Part shown: in pieces, positions 41,240 through 49,361 of the stretch
How the letters are laid out: every line of letters begins with the position of its first letter
Position numbering within the stretch: the stretch's first letter is position 1
Source: Oscillospiraceae bacterium
Lineage (GTDB): Bacteria; Bacillota; Clostridia; Oscillospirales; Ruminococcaceae
Reading direction: 5' to 3'
Length of the DNA stretch: 64,000 bases
Assembly: GCA_900770285.1 (NCBI GenBank)
Contig: CAAGJO010000030.1
Coordinates: 5,085 to 69,084 of the forward strand
Made by a program: the position numbers and the translations under genes
The notes under the pieces: generated by a model
Told to the model about the DNA's origin: nothing
Databases searched by the model: none
The model's input: only the letters and a program-made list of their open reading frames with translations

Positions 41240-41614
41240 ATGGAACCAATGCAGCTTGCAACTTTAACAGAGATAAAAATAATTCTGCTGGGATTGCTGT
41301 TGGGTGCGGTTCTTGGAGTTGTATACGATTTGCTGAGAATACTGCGGATTATCATAAGACATCACAAGGCAGTTGTTTTTGCTGAAGATTTTATATATAT
41401 GCTGATATTCGGATTTGCTTTTTTTGTATTCAGTATAAGCTTTGCAAACAATATTCGGGCTTTTGTTTTATTTTCCATAATGGCAGGATGCCTTGCCGAA
41501 AGGCTTCTTATCGGGAATTTTATTGTCAAATTCTCTGTAAGAATAAGAGGGATTGTATTTAAAAAGTCAAGACATAAATATAATAATAAAAGCAGTAAAA
41601 GTGAATCGGCTTAA
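41240..41614 (+). CDS. yabQ: Spore cortex synthesis protein YabQ
   Basis: A 124-residue membrane protein with three to four helices (IILLGLLLGAVLGVVYDLLRI, FIYMLIFGFAFFVFSISF, AFVLFSIMAGCLAE) and a basic C-terminal tail. YabQ acts in cortex formation during sporulation. The position between yabP and divIC is conserved in Firmicutes. Confidence 0.88.
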   Translation: MEPMQLATLTEIKIILLGLLLGAVLGVVYDLLRILRIIIRHHKAVVFAEDFIYMLIFGFAFFVFSISFANNIRAFVLFSIMAGCLAERLLIGNFIVKFSVRIRGIVFKKSRHKYNNKSSKSESA

Positions 41615-41748
41615 AATATTAAGCAATAGTTAATATTTTGCAAATAAAAAATAAACCAAAAGAAAATCACTTGAAAGAAAGGTGTGAAATGTAGTATAAT
41701 AATATAAATAAAATCTTGGGTGCAAGTGTATGAAAAGAGGGTGCTGTC

Positions 41749-42096
41749 TTGACCGATAATAACAAAAAATATAAGCTTTCCAAGAACAGTACTAACAAAA
41801 AGTATCGCAGAAAAAAGAAAAGAAAGCTTTCTAAAATACTTGGAACGATTCTTACAACAGGTCTTATCGTCTATGTTGTCGCAACTGTTGTTGTTCAGCG
41901 CTCTGATATTGCTAAAATGAAAACAGCTAATGAAAATTTGCAGGCAAAGATTACACAGGCACAGCAGCAAAATGATGAATATACTCGTCTTTTAAAGAAA
42001 AATGATGAAAAAGAGTATATGAAGCAAATTGCTATTGAGCGTTTGGGATATGCTTATCCCAATGAACGGAGATTTTATATAGTTGATGCTGAATAA
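41749..42096 (+). CDS. divIC: DivIC/FtsB-family septum formation initiator
   Basis: A 115-residue bitopic protein. A basic cytoplasmic start (KKYRRKKKRKLSK) precedes one membrane helix at about residues 33-50, then a coiled coil (IAKMKTANENLQAKITQAQQQ) and the ERLGYAYPNE end typical of the family. It helps build the division septum with FtsL and DivIB. The start is TTG, preceded by AGAGGGTG. Confidence 0.85.
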   Translation: MTDNNKKYKLSKNSTNKKYRRKKKRKLSKILGTILTTGLIVYVVATVVVQRSDIAKMKTANENLQAKITQAQQQNDEYTRLLKKNDEKEYMKQIAIERLGYAYPNERRFYIVDAE

Positions 42097-42178
42097 CAGC
42101 ATTTTTAAGTGATGGGGCTGCAGTTACCTTTTTGGTATATGCAATATAAAAAATGATTCGGGAGGAAAATAATAATTT

Positions 42179-42688
42179 ATGCAGCTTGAGGTTGGAAAGA
42201 TTTATGAGGGGAAAGTGACCGGTATTACAAAATTCGGAGCTTTTGTTGAATTTGATAAGGACACAACAGGAATGGTACATATTTCTGAGGTTGCCAACAC
42301 CTTTGTAAATGATATTAACGATTTTTTGAAAGTAGGGGACACTGTTAAGGCTAAGGTTATGACTTTGGGCGATGACGGAAAAATTGCATTGTCTATAAAA
42401 AAAGCTTTGCCGCAGGAACCTAAAAAGAAATTCGACAACGGCGGAAGAAAACCCAATAAGTCCTTTAATCAGTCAAAGGGCGGATACAATAAATCTTTTG
42501 AAAAAAAAGAACAGCCTCGTGATTTGCTGAAAAATCCTCCGGATGCTGTATTTGATGTTGACAGCAAAAGCGGAGATCAAAATTTTGAGGATATGCTTAA
42601 CAAATTCAAAGCATCAAGCGAAGAGCGTTTTTCTGATTTGAAGCATGTTATGGATAATAAGAGAAAAAATTCATCAAGAAGAAGATAG
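42179..42688 (+). CDS. S1 RNA-binding domain protein (YabR-like)
   Basis: A 169-residue protein. Residues 1-75 are an S1 domain (GKIYEGKVTGITKFGAFVEF, GMVHISEVA). The rest is a basic, low-complexity tail ending KRKNSSRRR. It matches the YabR-like gene that follows divIC in many Firmicutes. Its RNA target is unknown. Confidence 0.85.
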   Translation: MQLEVGKIYEGKVTGITKFGAFVEFDKDTTGMVHISEVANTFVNDINDFLKVGDTVKAKVMTLGDDGKIALSIKKALPQEPKKKFDNGGRKPNKSFNQSKGGYNKSFEKKEQPRDLLKNPPDAVFDVDSKSGDQNFEDMLNKFKASSEERFSDLKHVMDNKRKNSSRRR

Positions 42689-42700
42689 TGTATGTACTAG

Positions 42701-42722
42701 GGGTGGTTTGAATACCACCCTT
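42701..42722 (+). terminator. Probable terminator after the S1-protein gene
   Basis: A perfect 7-bp GGGTGGT/ACCACCC stem with a 6-nt loop. Only two T residues follow directly, so it may be leaky. Confidence 0.5.
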
Positions 42723-42760
42723 ATCATTTATTAAAGAAAACTAAAGAATGAGGATTACTA

Positions 42761-43426
42761 ATGAAAAATAAAATTCTATGCTTTATGGTTGTTGTATCAA
42801 CTTTGATTTTTTGCTCCTGCACATTTTTGCAGCCTCATGTTGAAGGTGATGAGCTTATTAAAAAGGCAAGAGAAGATTATAAAAATCTTGAAAGTGCAAA
42901 AGTTATAATGACCAACATGGATACAAATGAAGTTGAGCAGACTTTTACTTTTAAGTATGATGAAAAAGGCATGCTTTCTTTTTCGTATGAAGGAAAAAAC
43001 GGCGATGACGTTTATGCTCAGTACGGTACACCAAGCAGATATGATACATATGAAAAAGGAACTCTTAAACATTATAATAAAGATGACAAGGATTTTATTG
43101 CTTACACAAAGGATTCCACACATCCACAGGCAAGCGAAGAACTGATTGTTTTTACGCCCAGAGCAGTGGCTGACGCATCAAAGACTACTGAGGGCGAAAC
43201 TACACATATTCATCATACCTATGATACTGAAAAAATAAAAGCTGATCAGGAAATAAAAGAGTTCAGTGTAGATTACTATTTTGATGTTGACGGCGAACTG
43301 CTGTATTTTATTGAAAATTCCGCACTGGAAACTGATGGAAAAACAAATAAACACAGCTATAAAGTTGAAATTACTGATAAAAATGAAGTTTCAAAGGTAC
43401 CAAATACTGTAGCACAGTATGAATAG
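42761..43426 (+). CDS. Putative lipoprotein, unknown function
   Basis: A 221-residue exported protein. The N-terminus (MKNKILCFMVVVSTLIFCSC) looks like a lipoprotein signal with Cys20 as the lipidated residue, although the FCS before it is not an ideal lipobox. The mature part is rich in beta-type segments and charged residues, and resembles outer-membrane-lipoprotein-carrier-like or DUF-type sensor lipoproteins only in general shape. I do not recognise a family. It lies alone between the divIC group and the ribosomal cluster. Confidence 0.65.
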   Translation: MKNKILCFMVVVSTLIFCSCTFLQPHVEGDELIKKAREDYKNLESAKVIMTNMDTNEVEQTFTFKYDEKGMLSFSYEGKNGDDVYAQYGTPSRYDTYEKGTLKHYNKDDKDFIAYTKDSTHPQASEELIVFTPRAVADASKTTEGETTHIHHTYDTEKIKADQEIKEFSVDYYFDVDGELLYFIENSALETDGKTNKHSYKVEITDKNEVSKVPNTVAQYE

Positions 43427-43513
43427 TATTTTTTTGTGTATAACTACTAAAAATATGCTTATAATGAGACTGAAATTCTACATATAAAATTTCTTGAAAA
43501 GAGCCGCAAACAC

Positions 43514-43542
43514 TTGAAAATTGTTAATTTATGATGTATAAT
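43514..43542 (+). promoter_or_regulatory. Promoter of the S10-spc-alpha ribosomal cluster
   Basis: TTGAAA at 43514-43519 and TATAAT at 43537-43542 are 17 nt apart. It is the only strong promoter upstream of rpsJ and implies a leader of about 375 nt. Confidence 0.8.
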
Positions 43543-43548
43543 ATATCT

Positions 43549-43792
43549 TGCGTGACTGCACAGGGGCGATTGCACAATGTGCATCACTCCAAGATATGCG
43601 ATGAAGTGAAAGGTTGCTGACGGTTTGTCAGGTAATTTTCACGGAGTATGTCCGATTTTAAACCGGGCGGCTTAAATACCAAACACTGTATGTGCTTATG
43701 CTTCTTGCGAATGGCAACTATGCCTTTGCGTAAGCTATAGCTGTGCGTTTGTGCTTTAGTCCGGAATACCAAAAAGGTTTTCGGATTTTTTT
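43549..43792 (+). ncRNA. Structured 5' leader of the rpsJ operon with attenuator
   Basis: The 499-nt gap before rpsJ holds a promoter and this leader, then about 130 nt without notable structure up to the rpsJ ribosome site. Three structured parts are visible. Hairpin 1: GTGAAA/TTTCAC (43606-43611, 43637-43642) enclosing CTGAC/GTCAG. Hairpin 2: GCTTATGC/GCGTAAGC (43694-43701, 43728-43735) enclosing GGCA/TGCC. The third is a terminator at 43760-43792. The segment 43651-43664 (TCCGA, 4 nt, AAACC) could pair instead with the terminator's right arm, making an antiterminator. No known Rfam class is obvious to me. Confidence 0.65.
43760..43792 (+). terminator. Intrinsic terminator inside the rpsJ leader
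   Basis: TCCGGAATACC pairs with GGTTTTCGGA (43776-43785) with one bulge, followed by seven T residues. It lies about 130 nt before rpsJ, where no gene ends, so it should act as an attenuator. Confidence 0.75.
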
Positions 43793-43925
43793 ATGAGATG
43801 TTAAGGAACACACGGCAGAGTGTAAAAATCAAATACGGGCTTTGCGGCTTGTTGTTTGTGAAAGGTGTTTAAAGGATATGCTTTATCCTGCCCCCAAGAT
43901 AATTTTTCAAGAGGAGGCGATTTAA

Positions 43926-44240
43926 GTGGCAGTCAATGAAAAGATCAGAATTAAGATCAAAGGCTACGAACACGCAGTAGTTGACGCAGCAGCAGCTAAG
44001 ATAGTAGAGGCTGTAAAGCGTACAGGCGCACAGGTTTCAGGTCCTATTCCGCTCCCGACAGATAAGGAAGTTATTACAATCCTTAGAGCTGTTCATAAGT
44101 ATAAAGACAGCAGAGAGCAGTTTGAAATGAGAACACATAAGAGACTTATTGATGTTATCAGACCTACAAAGGAAACCACAGCGGCTCTCGAGAATCTCGA
44201 GCTTCCTGCAGGTGTAAACATCGTAATGGAAATCAAGTAA
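43926..44240 (+). CDS. rpsJ: 30S ribosomal protein S10
   Basis: A 104-residue protein, full length, with the S10 signature around SGPIPLPTDKEVITILRAVHKYKDSREQFEMRTHKRLID. It starts with GTG 8 nt after AGAGGAGGCG. First gene of the ribosomal cluster, behind an attenuated leader. S10 also forms the NusE antitermination factor. Confidence 0.97.
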   Translation: MAVNEKIRIKIKGYEHAVVDAAAAKIVEAVKRTGAQVSGPIPLPTDKEVITILRAVHKYKDSREQFEMRTHKRLIDVIRPTKETTAALENLELPAGVNIVMEIK

Positions 44241-44249
44241 TTTCCAAAA

Positions 44250-44312
44250 GAGATTACAGGTAATCTCGTATACGGTGACAACACGCAGGTCATGTTGGGC
44301 AATTTGCTCAAC
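44250..44312 (+). other. Two hairpins in the rpsJ-rplC spacer
   Basis: GAGATTA/TAATCTC (44250-44256, 44261-44267) and GTTGGGCA/TGCTCAAC (44294-44301, 44305-44312) form consecutive stems in the 98-nt spacer. No T run follows. They may stabilise mRNA or bind a protein. Confidence 0.5.
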
Positions 44313-44338
44313 CAATAACCTATTTAGGAGGATTTAAA

Positions 44339-44977
44339 ATGGAAAAGGGAATCATCGGTAAGAAAATCGGTATGACACAGATTTTCGATGAATCAGGAAA
44401 AGTAATTCCTGTAACTGTTGTTGAAGCAGGTCCTTGCGTTGTCGTTCAGAAGAAGACAATCGAGAATGACGGCTATGAAGCTGTACAGCTCGGTTTCGGC
44501 GACATCAGAGCGAAGAATGTCAACAAACCTCTTACAGGACACTTCAAAAAGGCTGACGTTGCTTTGAAGAGAACTTTGAAGGAATTCAGACTGAATGATA
44601 TTTCAGCTCTTAACGTTGGCGATTTGGTAAAGGCTGACACATTTGCTGAAGGCGACATCGTAGATGTAAGCGGAACAAGCAAGGGTAAAGGCTTTGCAGG
44701 AACAATTAAGCGTTTCAACAATGCAAGACTTAAGGAAACACACGGTACAGGCCCTGTACACAGACACGCAGGTTCAATGGGCGCTTGCTCATCACCTTCA
44801 AGAATCTTTAAGGGCAAGGGACTTCCTGGCCACATGGGTCATGAGAAAGTAACTGTACAGAACCTTCAGATTGTTAAAGTTGACGCAGAAAATAATCTTA
44901 TTGCAATCAAGGGCGCAATTCCGGGACCAAAGAACGGAACTGTTACAATCACAGATTGCATTAAGAAGAAAGCTTAG
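44339..44977 (+). CDS. rplC: 50S ribosomal protein L3
   Basis: A 212-residue protein starting GIIGKKIGMTQIFDE, with the conserved loop GTGPVHRHAGSMGACSSPSRIFKGKGLPGHMG reaching the peptidyl-transferase centre. AGGAGG lies 8 nt before the ATG. Immediately followed by rplD. Confidence 0.97.
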   Translation: MEKGIIGKKIGMTQIFDESGKVIPVTVVEAGPCVVVQKKTIENDGYEAVQLGFGDIRAKNVNKPLTGHFKKADVALKRTLKEFRLNDISALNVGDLVKADTFAEGDIVDVSGTSKGKGFAGTIKRFNNARLKETHGTGPVHRHAGSMGACSSPSRIFKGKGLPGHMGHEKVTVQNLQIVKVDAENNLIAIKGAIPGPKNGTVTITDCIKKKA

Positions 44978-44994
44978 TGGAAGGGGGATTTAAA

Positions 44995-45618
44995 ATGTCA
45001 CAGATTTCAGTATTTGATATGACAGGCAAAAAGGTAGCTGACACTGAGCTTAATGACAATGTATTCGGCATTACACCTAACAAGGGTATTATGCATGCAA
45101 TGGTTGTAAATTATCTTGCAAACCAGAGACAGGGTACACAGTCAACACTTACAAGAACAGAGGTAAGCGGCGGCGGAAGAAAGCCTTGGAGACAAAAGGG
45201 AACAGGTCATGCAAGACAGGGTTCAACAAGAGCTCCACAGTGGACACACGGCGGCGTTGCACTTGGACCTAAACCAAGAGATTACAGCTACTCACTTAAC
45301 AAGAAAGAAAAAAGACTGGGAATGAAGTCAGCTCTTTCAACAAAGGTTATTGACAACAACATGATAGTTGTTGACGCTCTTAAGACTGAAGAGTACAAGA
45401 CAAAAACAATCGTTGAAATGCTTAAGGCTCTTAACGCTGACGGCAAGGCTCTTATCGTAACATCTGAAAAGGATGACAAGCTTGTAAAGAGCGCTGCAAA
45501 CATTCCGGGAATTAAAACAGCTACAGTAAACACACTTAATGTTTACGACATTCTGAACTATGATAAATTCATCGTTGCTTCAGACGCTGTAACAAAGATT
45601 GAGGAGGTTTATGCATAA
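44995..45618 (+). CDS. rplD: 50S ribosomal protein L4
   Basis: A 207-residue protein with the extended-loop block RTEVSGGGRKPWRQKGTGHARQGS. The ATG at 44995 is chosen because AGGGGGA lies just upstream; the longer reading includes that site. In gamma-proteobacteria L4 represses the S10 operon through its leader, so it is a natural candidate for control of the leader here. Confidence 0.96.
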   Translation: MSQISVFDMTGKKVADTELNDNVFGITPNKGIMHAMVVNYLANQRQGTQSTLTRTEVSGGGRKPWRQKGTGHARQGSTRAPQWTHGGVALGPKPRDYSYSLNKKEKRLGMKSALSTKVIDNNMIVVDALKTEEYKTKTIVEMLKALNADGKALIVTSEKDDKLVKSAANIPGIKTATVNTLNVYDILNYDKFIVASDAVTKIEEVYA

Positions 45619-45911
45619 TGGCTAAGACTGCTCAGGATATTATTTTAAAACCAGTTATCACTGAAGATTCAATTGACAGACTTCAGGATAAGAAATATAC
45701 ATTCTATGTAGCAAAGAATGCTAATAAGGTTGAGATTGCTAAGGCTGTTGAAAAGCTTTTTGACGTTAAGGTTGTAAATGTAAATACAATGAACGTTAAG
45801 GGCAAAGAAAAGAGAATGGGAAGAAACAGCGGTTTCAGACCTGACAGAAAGAAAGCAATCGTTACTATTACCGGTGACAAGACAATCGAATTCTTTGACG
45901 GAATGTTCTAA
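45618..45911 (+). CDS. rplW: 50S ribosomal protein L23
   Basis: A 97-residue protein (DIILKPVITEDSIDRLQDKKYTFYVAKNANK), at the tunnel exit and docking site for SRP and trigger factor. Its ATG overlaps the rplD stop (TAATG). A long, structured spacer follows it. Confidence 0.96.
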   Translation: MAKTAQDIILKPVITEDSIDRLQDKKYTFYVAKNANKVEIAKAVEKLFDVKVVNVNTMNVKGKEKRMGRNSGFRPDRKKAIVTITGDKTIEFFDGMF

Positions 45912-45918
45912 AATGCGT

Positions 45919-46028
45919 CGTAGGATGCGGTAAAACCGAGTATCCTGCGAAAAGCTCCTGCGAGGCAGCGAGGGCTGCTGCGGATCTCCGCTCTTTCGCA
46001 CCTTCTTAGTAAAGTGCAGCCGCAGGAT
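45919..46028 (+). other. Structured rplW-rplB spacer with mutually exclusive stems
   Basis: The 175-nt spacer contains CGTAGGAT (45919-45926), ATCCTGCG (45942-45949) and CGCAGGAT (46021-46028). The middle segment can pair with either of the others, perfectly with the last and with one G-U with the first. Between them lie GCAGC/GCTGC (45965-45969, 45974-45978) and GCGG/CCGC (45980-45983, 45988-45991) stems. The GC content is well above that of the flanking genes. No ORF is evident. Confidence 0.6.
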
Positions 46029-46086
46029 GTAAGTATGGAGGTGTGGGCATCACATCTTCGCAAAACTAAAATAAGGAGTGAATATC

Positions 46087-46920
46087 ATGGCAATAAAGAG
46101 CTACAAGCCTACTACAGCCGGAAGACGTGGAATGACAGTTATCGACTATTCCGAGCTTTCAAAGGCAGCTCCATGCAAGTCTCTGCTTGAGCCAATCAAG
46201 AAAAATTCAGGCAGAAACAGCTACGGTAGAATCACTGTTCGTCACAGAGGCGGCGGAGTCAGAAGAAAATACCGTGTAATTGATTTTAAGAGAAATAAAC
46301 TTGATATGAACGCAAAGGTCGTTTCAATCGAATACGATCCAAACCGTTCAGCATTCATCGCATTGGTTGAATATGATGACGGTGAAAAGAGATACATCAT
46401 CGCTCCAAACGGACTTAAAGTTGGTGATGTAATTCAGGCAGGTGCCGGAGCTGATATCAAAATCGGCAACGCGCTTCCTCTTAACAGCATCCCTGTTGGT
46501 ACATTTATCCACAATCTTGAGCTTTATCCCGGTAAGGGCGCACAGCTTGTTAGATCTGCTGGAAACATGGCTCAGCTCATGGGTAAAGAAGGAAACTATG
46601 CTCTCGTAAGACTTCCTTCAGGCGAAGTTAGAAAAATCGCTTTGAATTGTATGGCAACTATCGGACAGGTTGGAAACATTGACCATAGTAACGTAAATAT
46701 CGGTAAAGCCGGCAGAAAACGTCATATGGGTTGGAGACCAACAGTTCGTGGATCTGTAATGAACCCTAATGACCATCCACACGGTGGTGGTGAAGGCCGT
46801 GCTCCAATCGGACGTCCAAGCCCGGTAACACCTTGGGGTAAACCAACAATGGGATACAAGACACGTGCTAAACATCATCGTTCCGATAAGTTTATCGTAA
46901 AACGCAGAAACGGTAAGTAA
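46087..46920 (+). CDS. rplB: 50S ribosomal protein L2
   Basis: A 277-residue protein that binds near the peptidyl-transferase centre. The conserved end GRKRHMGWRPTVRGSVMNP and HPHGGGEGRAPIG, with the catalytic-region His, is intact. AAGGAGTG precedes the ATG at 46087; the reading from 46078 is less well placed. Confidence 0.97.
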   Translation: MAIKSYKPTTAGRRGMTVIDYSELSKAAPCKSLLEPIKKNSGRNSYGRITVRHRGGGVRRKYRVIDFKRNKLDMNAKVVSIEYDPNRSAFIALVEYDDGEKRYIIAPNGLKVGDVIQAGAGADIKIGNALPLNSIPVGTFIHNLELYPGKGAQLVRSAGNMAQLMGKEGNYALVRLPSGEVRKIALNCMATIGQVGNIDHSNVNIGKAGRKRHMGWRPTVRGSVMNPNDHPHGGGEGRAPIGRPSPVTPWGKPTMGYKTRAKHHRSDKFIVKRRNGK

Positions 46921-46942
46921 GTCGAAAGGAGGAAGATGATTA

Positions 46943-47224
46943 ATGGGCAGAAGTGTCAAGAAGGGACCATATGTACAAGAGGCCCTTTACAAAAGAGTAG
47001 TAGCAATGAATGAAACAGGTGAAAAGAAGGTACTGAAAACCTGGAGCAGAGCTTCAACAATTTTCCCTGAATTCGTAGGTCATACATTCGCAGTTCACGA
47101 TGGACGTAAGCATGTTCCTGTTTATGTAACAGAAGATATGGTAGGACATAAGCTTGGCGAATTTGCACCAACAAGAACTTATAAAGGTCACGCAGGTTCA
47201 AAGACCTCTAATAACGGTAAATAG
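46943..47224 (+). CDS. rpsS: 30S ribosomal protein S19
   Basis: A 93-residue protein of the 30S head (MGRSVKKGPYVQEALY, TWSRASTIFPEFVGHTFAVHDGRKHVPVYVTEDMVGHKLGEF). AAAGGAGG lies upstream. Confidence 0.97.
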   Translation: MGRSVKKGPYVQEALYKRVVAMNETGEKKVLKTWSRASTIFPEFVGHTFAVHDGRKHVPVYVTEDMVGHKLGEFAPTRTYKGHAGSKTSNNGK

Positions 47225-47242
47225 CGGAAAGGAGGAGTTCAG

Positions 47243-47578
47243 ATGGAAGCAAAAGCAATATTGAGAAATGCTCGCATTGCTCCTAGAAAAGTTCAGATCG
47301 TACTTGATTTGATCAGAGGAAAAGATTATGAAGTTGCACTGGCAACTGTAAAGCATACACCAAAGGCTGCTTGTGAATACTTGGAGAAGCTCCTGAAATC
47401 CGCCGCTGCAAACGCAGAAAACAATCACAACATGGATAAGAACAATCTTTATGTTGCAGAATGTTATGTTTGCCCGGGTCCGATAATGAAGAGAATCAGA
47501 CCAAGAGCACAAGGCAGAGCCTACAGAATCCTTAAAAGAACATCACATATCACTGTTGTTCTTAAGGAAAAGGAATAA
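47243..47578 (+). CDS. rplV: 50S ribosomal protein L22
   Basis: A 111-residue tunnel-lining protein with the C-terminal hairpin RIRPRAQGRAYRILKRTSHITVVL. GGAAAGGAGG precedes the ATG. Confidence 0.97.
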   Translation: MEAKAILRNARIAPRKVQIVLDLIRGKDYEVALATVKHTPKAACEYLEKLLKSAAANAENNHNMDKNNLYVAECYVCPGPIMKRIRPRAQGRAYRILKRTSHITVVLKEKE

Positions 47579-47598
47579 GCTGAAAGAGGAGGTAAACT

Positions 47599-48390
47599 AT
47601 GGGCCAGAAGGTAAATCCACACGGATTAAGAGTCGGTGTGATAAAGAATTGGGATTCCCGTTGGTTTGCAGATAAGAGCACTTTCGGTGACACACTCGTT
47701 GAGGATTACAATATTCGTAAATATATATTGAAAGCTCTTAATACAAGAACTAAGAATCCTGAAAGCAAATCAGTATATGCAGGTGTTCCAAAAGTTGAAA
47801 TTGAAAGATTCGCTGATAACGACGGCGGCGAAAGAGTAAAGATTCATATTTACTGTGCTAAGCCAGGAATCGTAATCGGAAGAGGCGGAGCTGAAATCGA
47901 GAAGCTTCGTGCAAATCTTGAAAAGCAAATCGGCAAAAAGGTTGCAATCAATATTATCGAAATCAAACAGCCTGATATTAATGCGCAGCTCGTTGCAGAA
48001 AAAATTGCTCACGATCTTGAAGACAGAATTTCATTCAGACGTGCAATGAAACAGGCAATCGGCAGAGCTATGAAGCTTGGCGCTAAGGGAATTAAAACAA
48101 GAGTTTCCGGTCGTCTTGGCGGTGCGGAAATTGCAAGAGCAGAAAGCTATCACGAAGGAACTATCCCGCTTCAGACAATTAGAGCTGATATTGATTACGG
48201 TACTGCTGAAGCACATACAACTTACGGCCGTCTAGGCGTAAAGGTATGGATCTACAGAGGAGAAGTTCTCAAGGGAGAAGTTGCTCCGTCAGATACAAAG
48301 GATAAATCAGAAAGAAGACGTCCAAGAAGAAATAATAACAATGGTCGTCGTGATTTCAACAAGGCTAAAAAAGAAGGAGGTAACAACTAA
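47599..48390 (+). CDS. rpsC: 30S ribosomal protein S3
   Basis: A 263-residue mRNA-entry protein with the KH motif GIVIGRGGAEIEKLR. The C-terminal 45 residues form a basic tail rich in Arg, Asn and Lys, longer than in E. coli. Its stop overlaps the rplP start. Confidence 0.97.
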   Translation: MGQKVNPHGLRVGVIKNWDSRWFADKSTFGDTLVEDYNIRKYILKALNTRTKNPESKSVYAGVPKVEIERFADNDGGERVKIHIYCAKPGIVIGRGGAEIEKLRANLEKQIGKKVAINIIEIKQPDINAQLVAEKIAHDLEDRISFRRAMKQAIGRAMKLGAKGIKTRVSGRLGGAEIARAESYHEGTIPLQTIRADIDYGTAEAHTTYGRLGVKVWIYRGEVLKGEVAPSDTKDKSERRRPRRNNNNGRRDFNKAKKEGGNN

Positions 48391-48821
48391 TGCTGCTTCC
48401 AAAGAGAGTTAAATACAGAAGAGTTCAGCGTGGCAGAATGAAGGGTAAGGCTACAAGAGGAAATACTGTAACTTACGGTGAATATGGTCTTCAGGCTACA
48501 CAGCCTGGATGGATTACTTCTAACCAGATAGAAGCTGCCCGTGTAGCTATGACAAGATATATCAAGCGTGGCGGTCAGGTTTGGATCAAAATTTTCCCTG
48601 ATAAGCCTGTTACCGAAAAGCCGGCAGAAACTCGAATGGGTTCAGGAAAAGGTTCTCCGGAGTATTGGGTAGCTGTTGTTAAGCCTGGCAGAGTTATGTT
48701 TGAAATCGCAGGCGTTAGCGAAGAAGTTGCAAGAGAAGCTTTAAGACTTGCAATGCACAAGCTTCCAATCAAATGTAAAATAGTTAAAAAAGAAACTCAG
48801 GAAACGGGTGGTGAGCAATAA
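48390..48821 (+). CDS. rplP: 50S ribosomal protein L16
   Basis: A 143-residue protein (MLLPKRVKYRRVQRGRMKGKATRG, GKGSPEYWVAVVKPGRVMFEI), near the tRNA-binding sites of the large subunit. TAATG overlaps link it to rpsC before and rpmC after. Confidence 0.97.
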   Translation: MLLPKRVKYRRVQRGRMKGKATRGNTVTYGEYGLQATQPGWITSNQIEAARVAMTRYIKRGGQVWIKIFPDKPVTEKPAETRMGSGKGSPEYWVAVVKPGRVMFEIAGVSEEVAREALRLAMHKLPIKCKIVKKETQETGGEQ

Positions 48822-49018
48822 TGAAGGCAAATGAACTCAATGATTTATCAATAAGCGAGCTCGAAGAAAAGCTTGCTGCACTTAAAGAAGAGCTTTTTAA
48901 CCTTCGTTTTCAGCATTCTGTAAATCAGTTGGAAAACCCAATGAGATTAAAGGAAGTTAAGAAGGATATTGCTCGTGTTAAGACATTCATTCGTAAGCAA
49001 GAGTCCGAAAATCAGTAA
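48821..49018 (+). CDS. rpmC: 50S ribosomal protein L29
   Basis: A 65-residue helical protein (ELEEKLAALKEELFNLRFQHSVNQLENPMRLKEVKKDIARVKT). Start overlaps the rplP stop. Confidence 0.96.
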   Translation: MKANELNDLSISELEEKLAALKEELFNLRFQHSVNQLENPMRLKEVKKDIARVKTFIRKQESENQ

Positions 49019-49038
49019 TTCGAGAGGAGGATTTTACT

Positions 49039-49296
49039 GTGAGCGAAAGAAATCTAAGAAAAACCAGAGTTGGTAAGGTTGTATCAAACAAAATGGACAA
49101 GACAATCGTTGTTGCAATCCAGGATAATGTACAGCACCCACTCTATAAGAAAATCATAAAGAGAACTATTAAGCTTAAGGCTCATGATGAAAACAATGTC
49201 TGCAATATCGGCGACAAGGTAGAAATCATGGAGACACGTCCTCTCTCAAAAGACAAGAGATGGCGTCTTGTAAAGGTTCTTGAACAAGCTAAGTAA
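49039..49296 (+). CDS. rpsQ: 30S ribosomal protein S17
   Basis: An 85-residue OB-fold protein with the end block GDKVEIMETRPLSKDKRWRLVKVLE. GTG start 8 nt after GAGAGGAGG. A short hairpin (TCGGCA/TGCCGA around 49315-49333) follows in the spacer. Confidence 0.96.
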   Translation: MSERNLRKTRVGKVVSNKMDKTIVVAIQDNVQHPLYKKIIKRTIKLKAHDENNVCNIGDKVEIMETRPLSKDKRWRLVKVLEQAK

Positions 49297-49361
49297 TTAA
49301 TCAACAGGTGTCGGCAGACCTACTGCCGAAACCTTCATAGTTATGAAAGGAGGAACGCACT

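Noticed and set aside
43690..43740. A 16-codon ORF in the rpsJ leader as a leader peptide
   Set aside because: There is no ribosome site before its ATG, no codon run that suggests attenuation by translation, and it coincides with hairpin 2.
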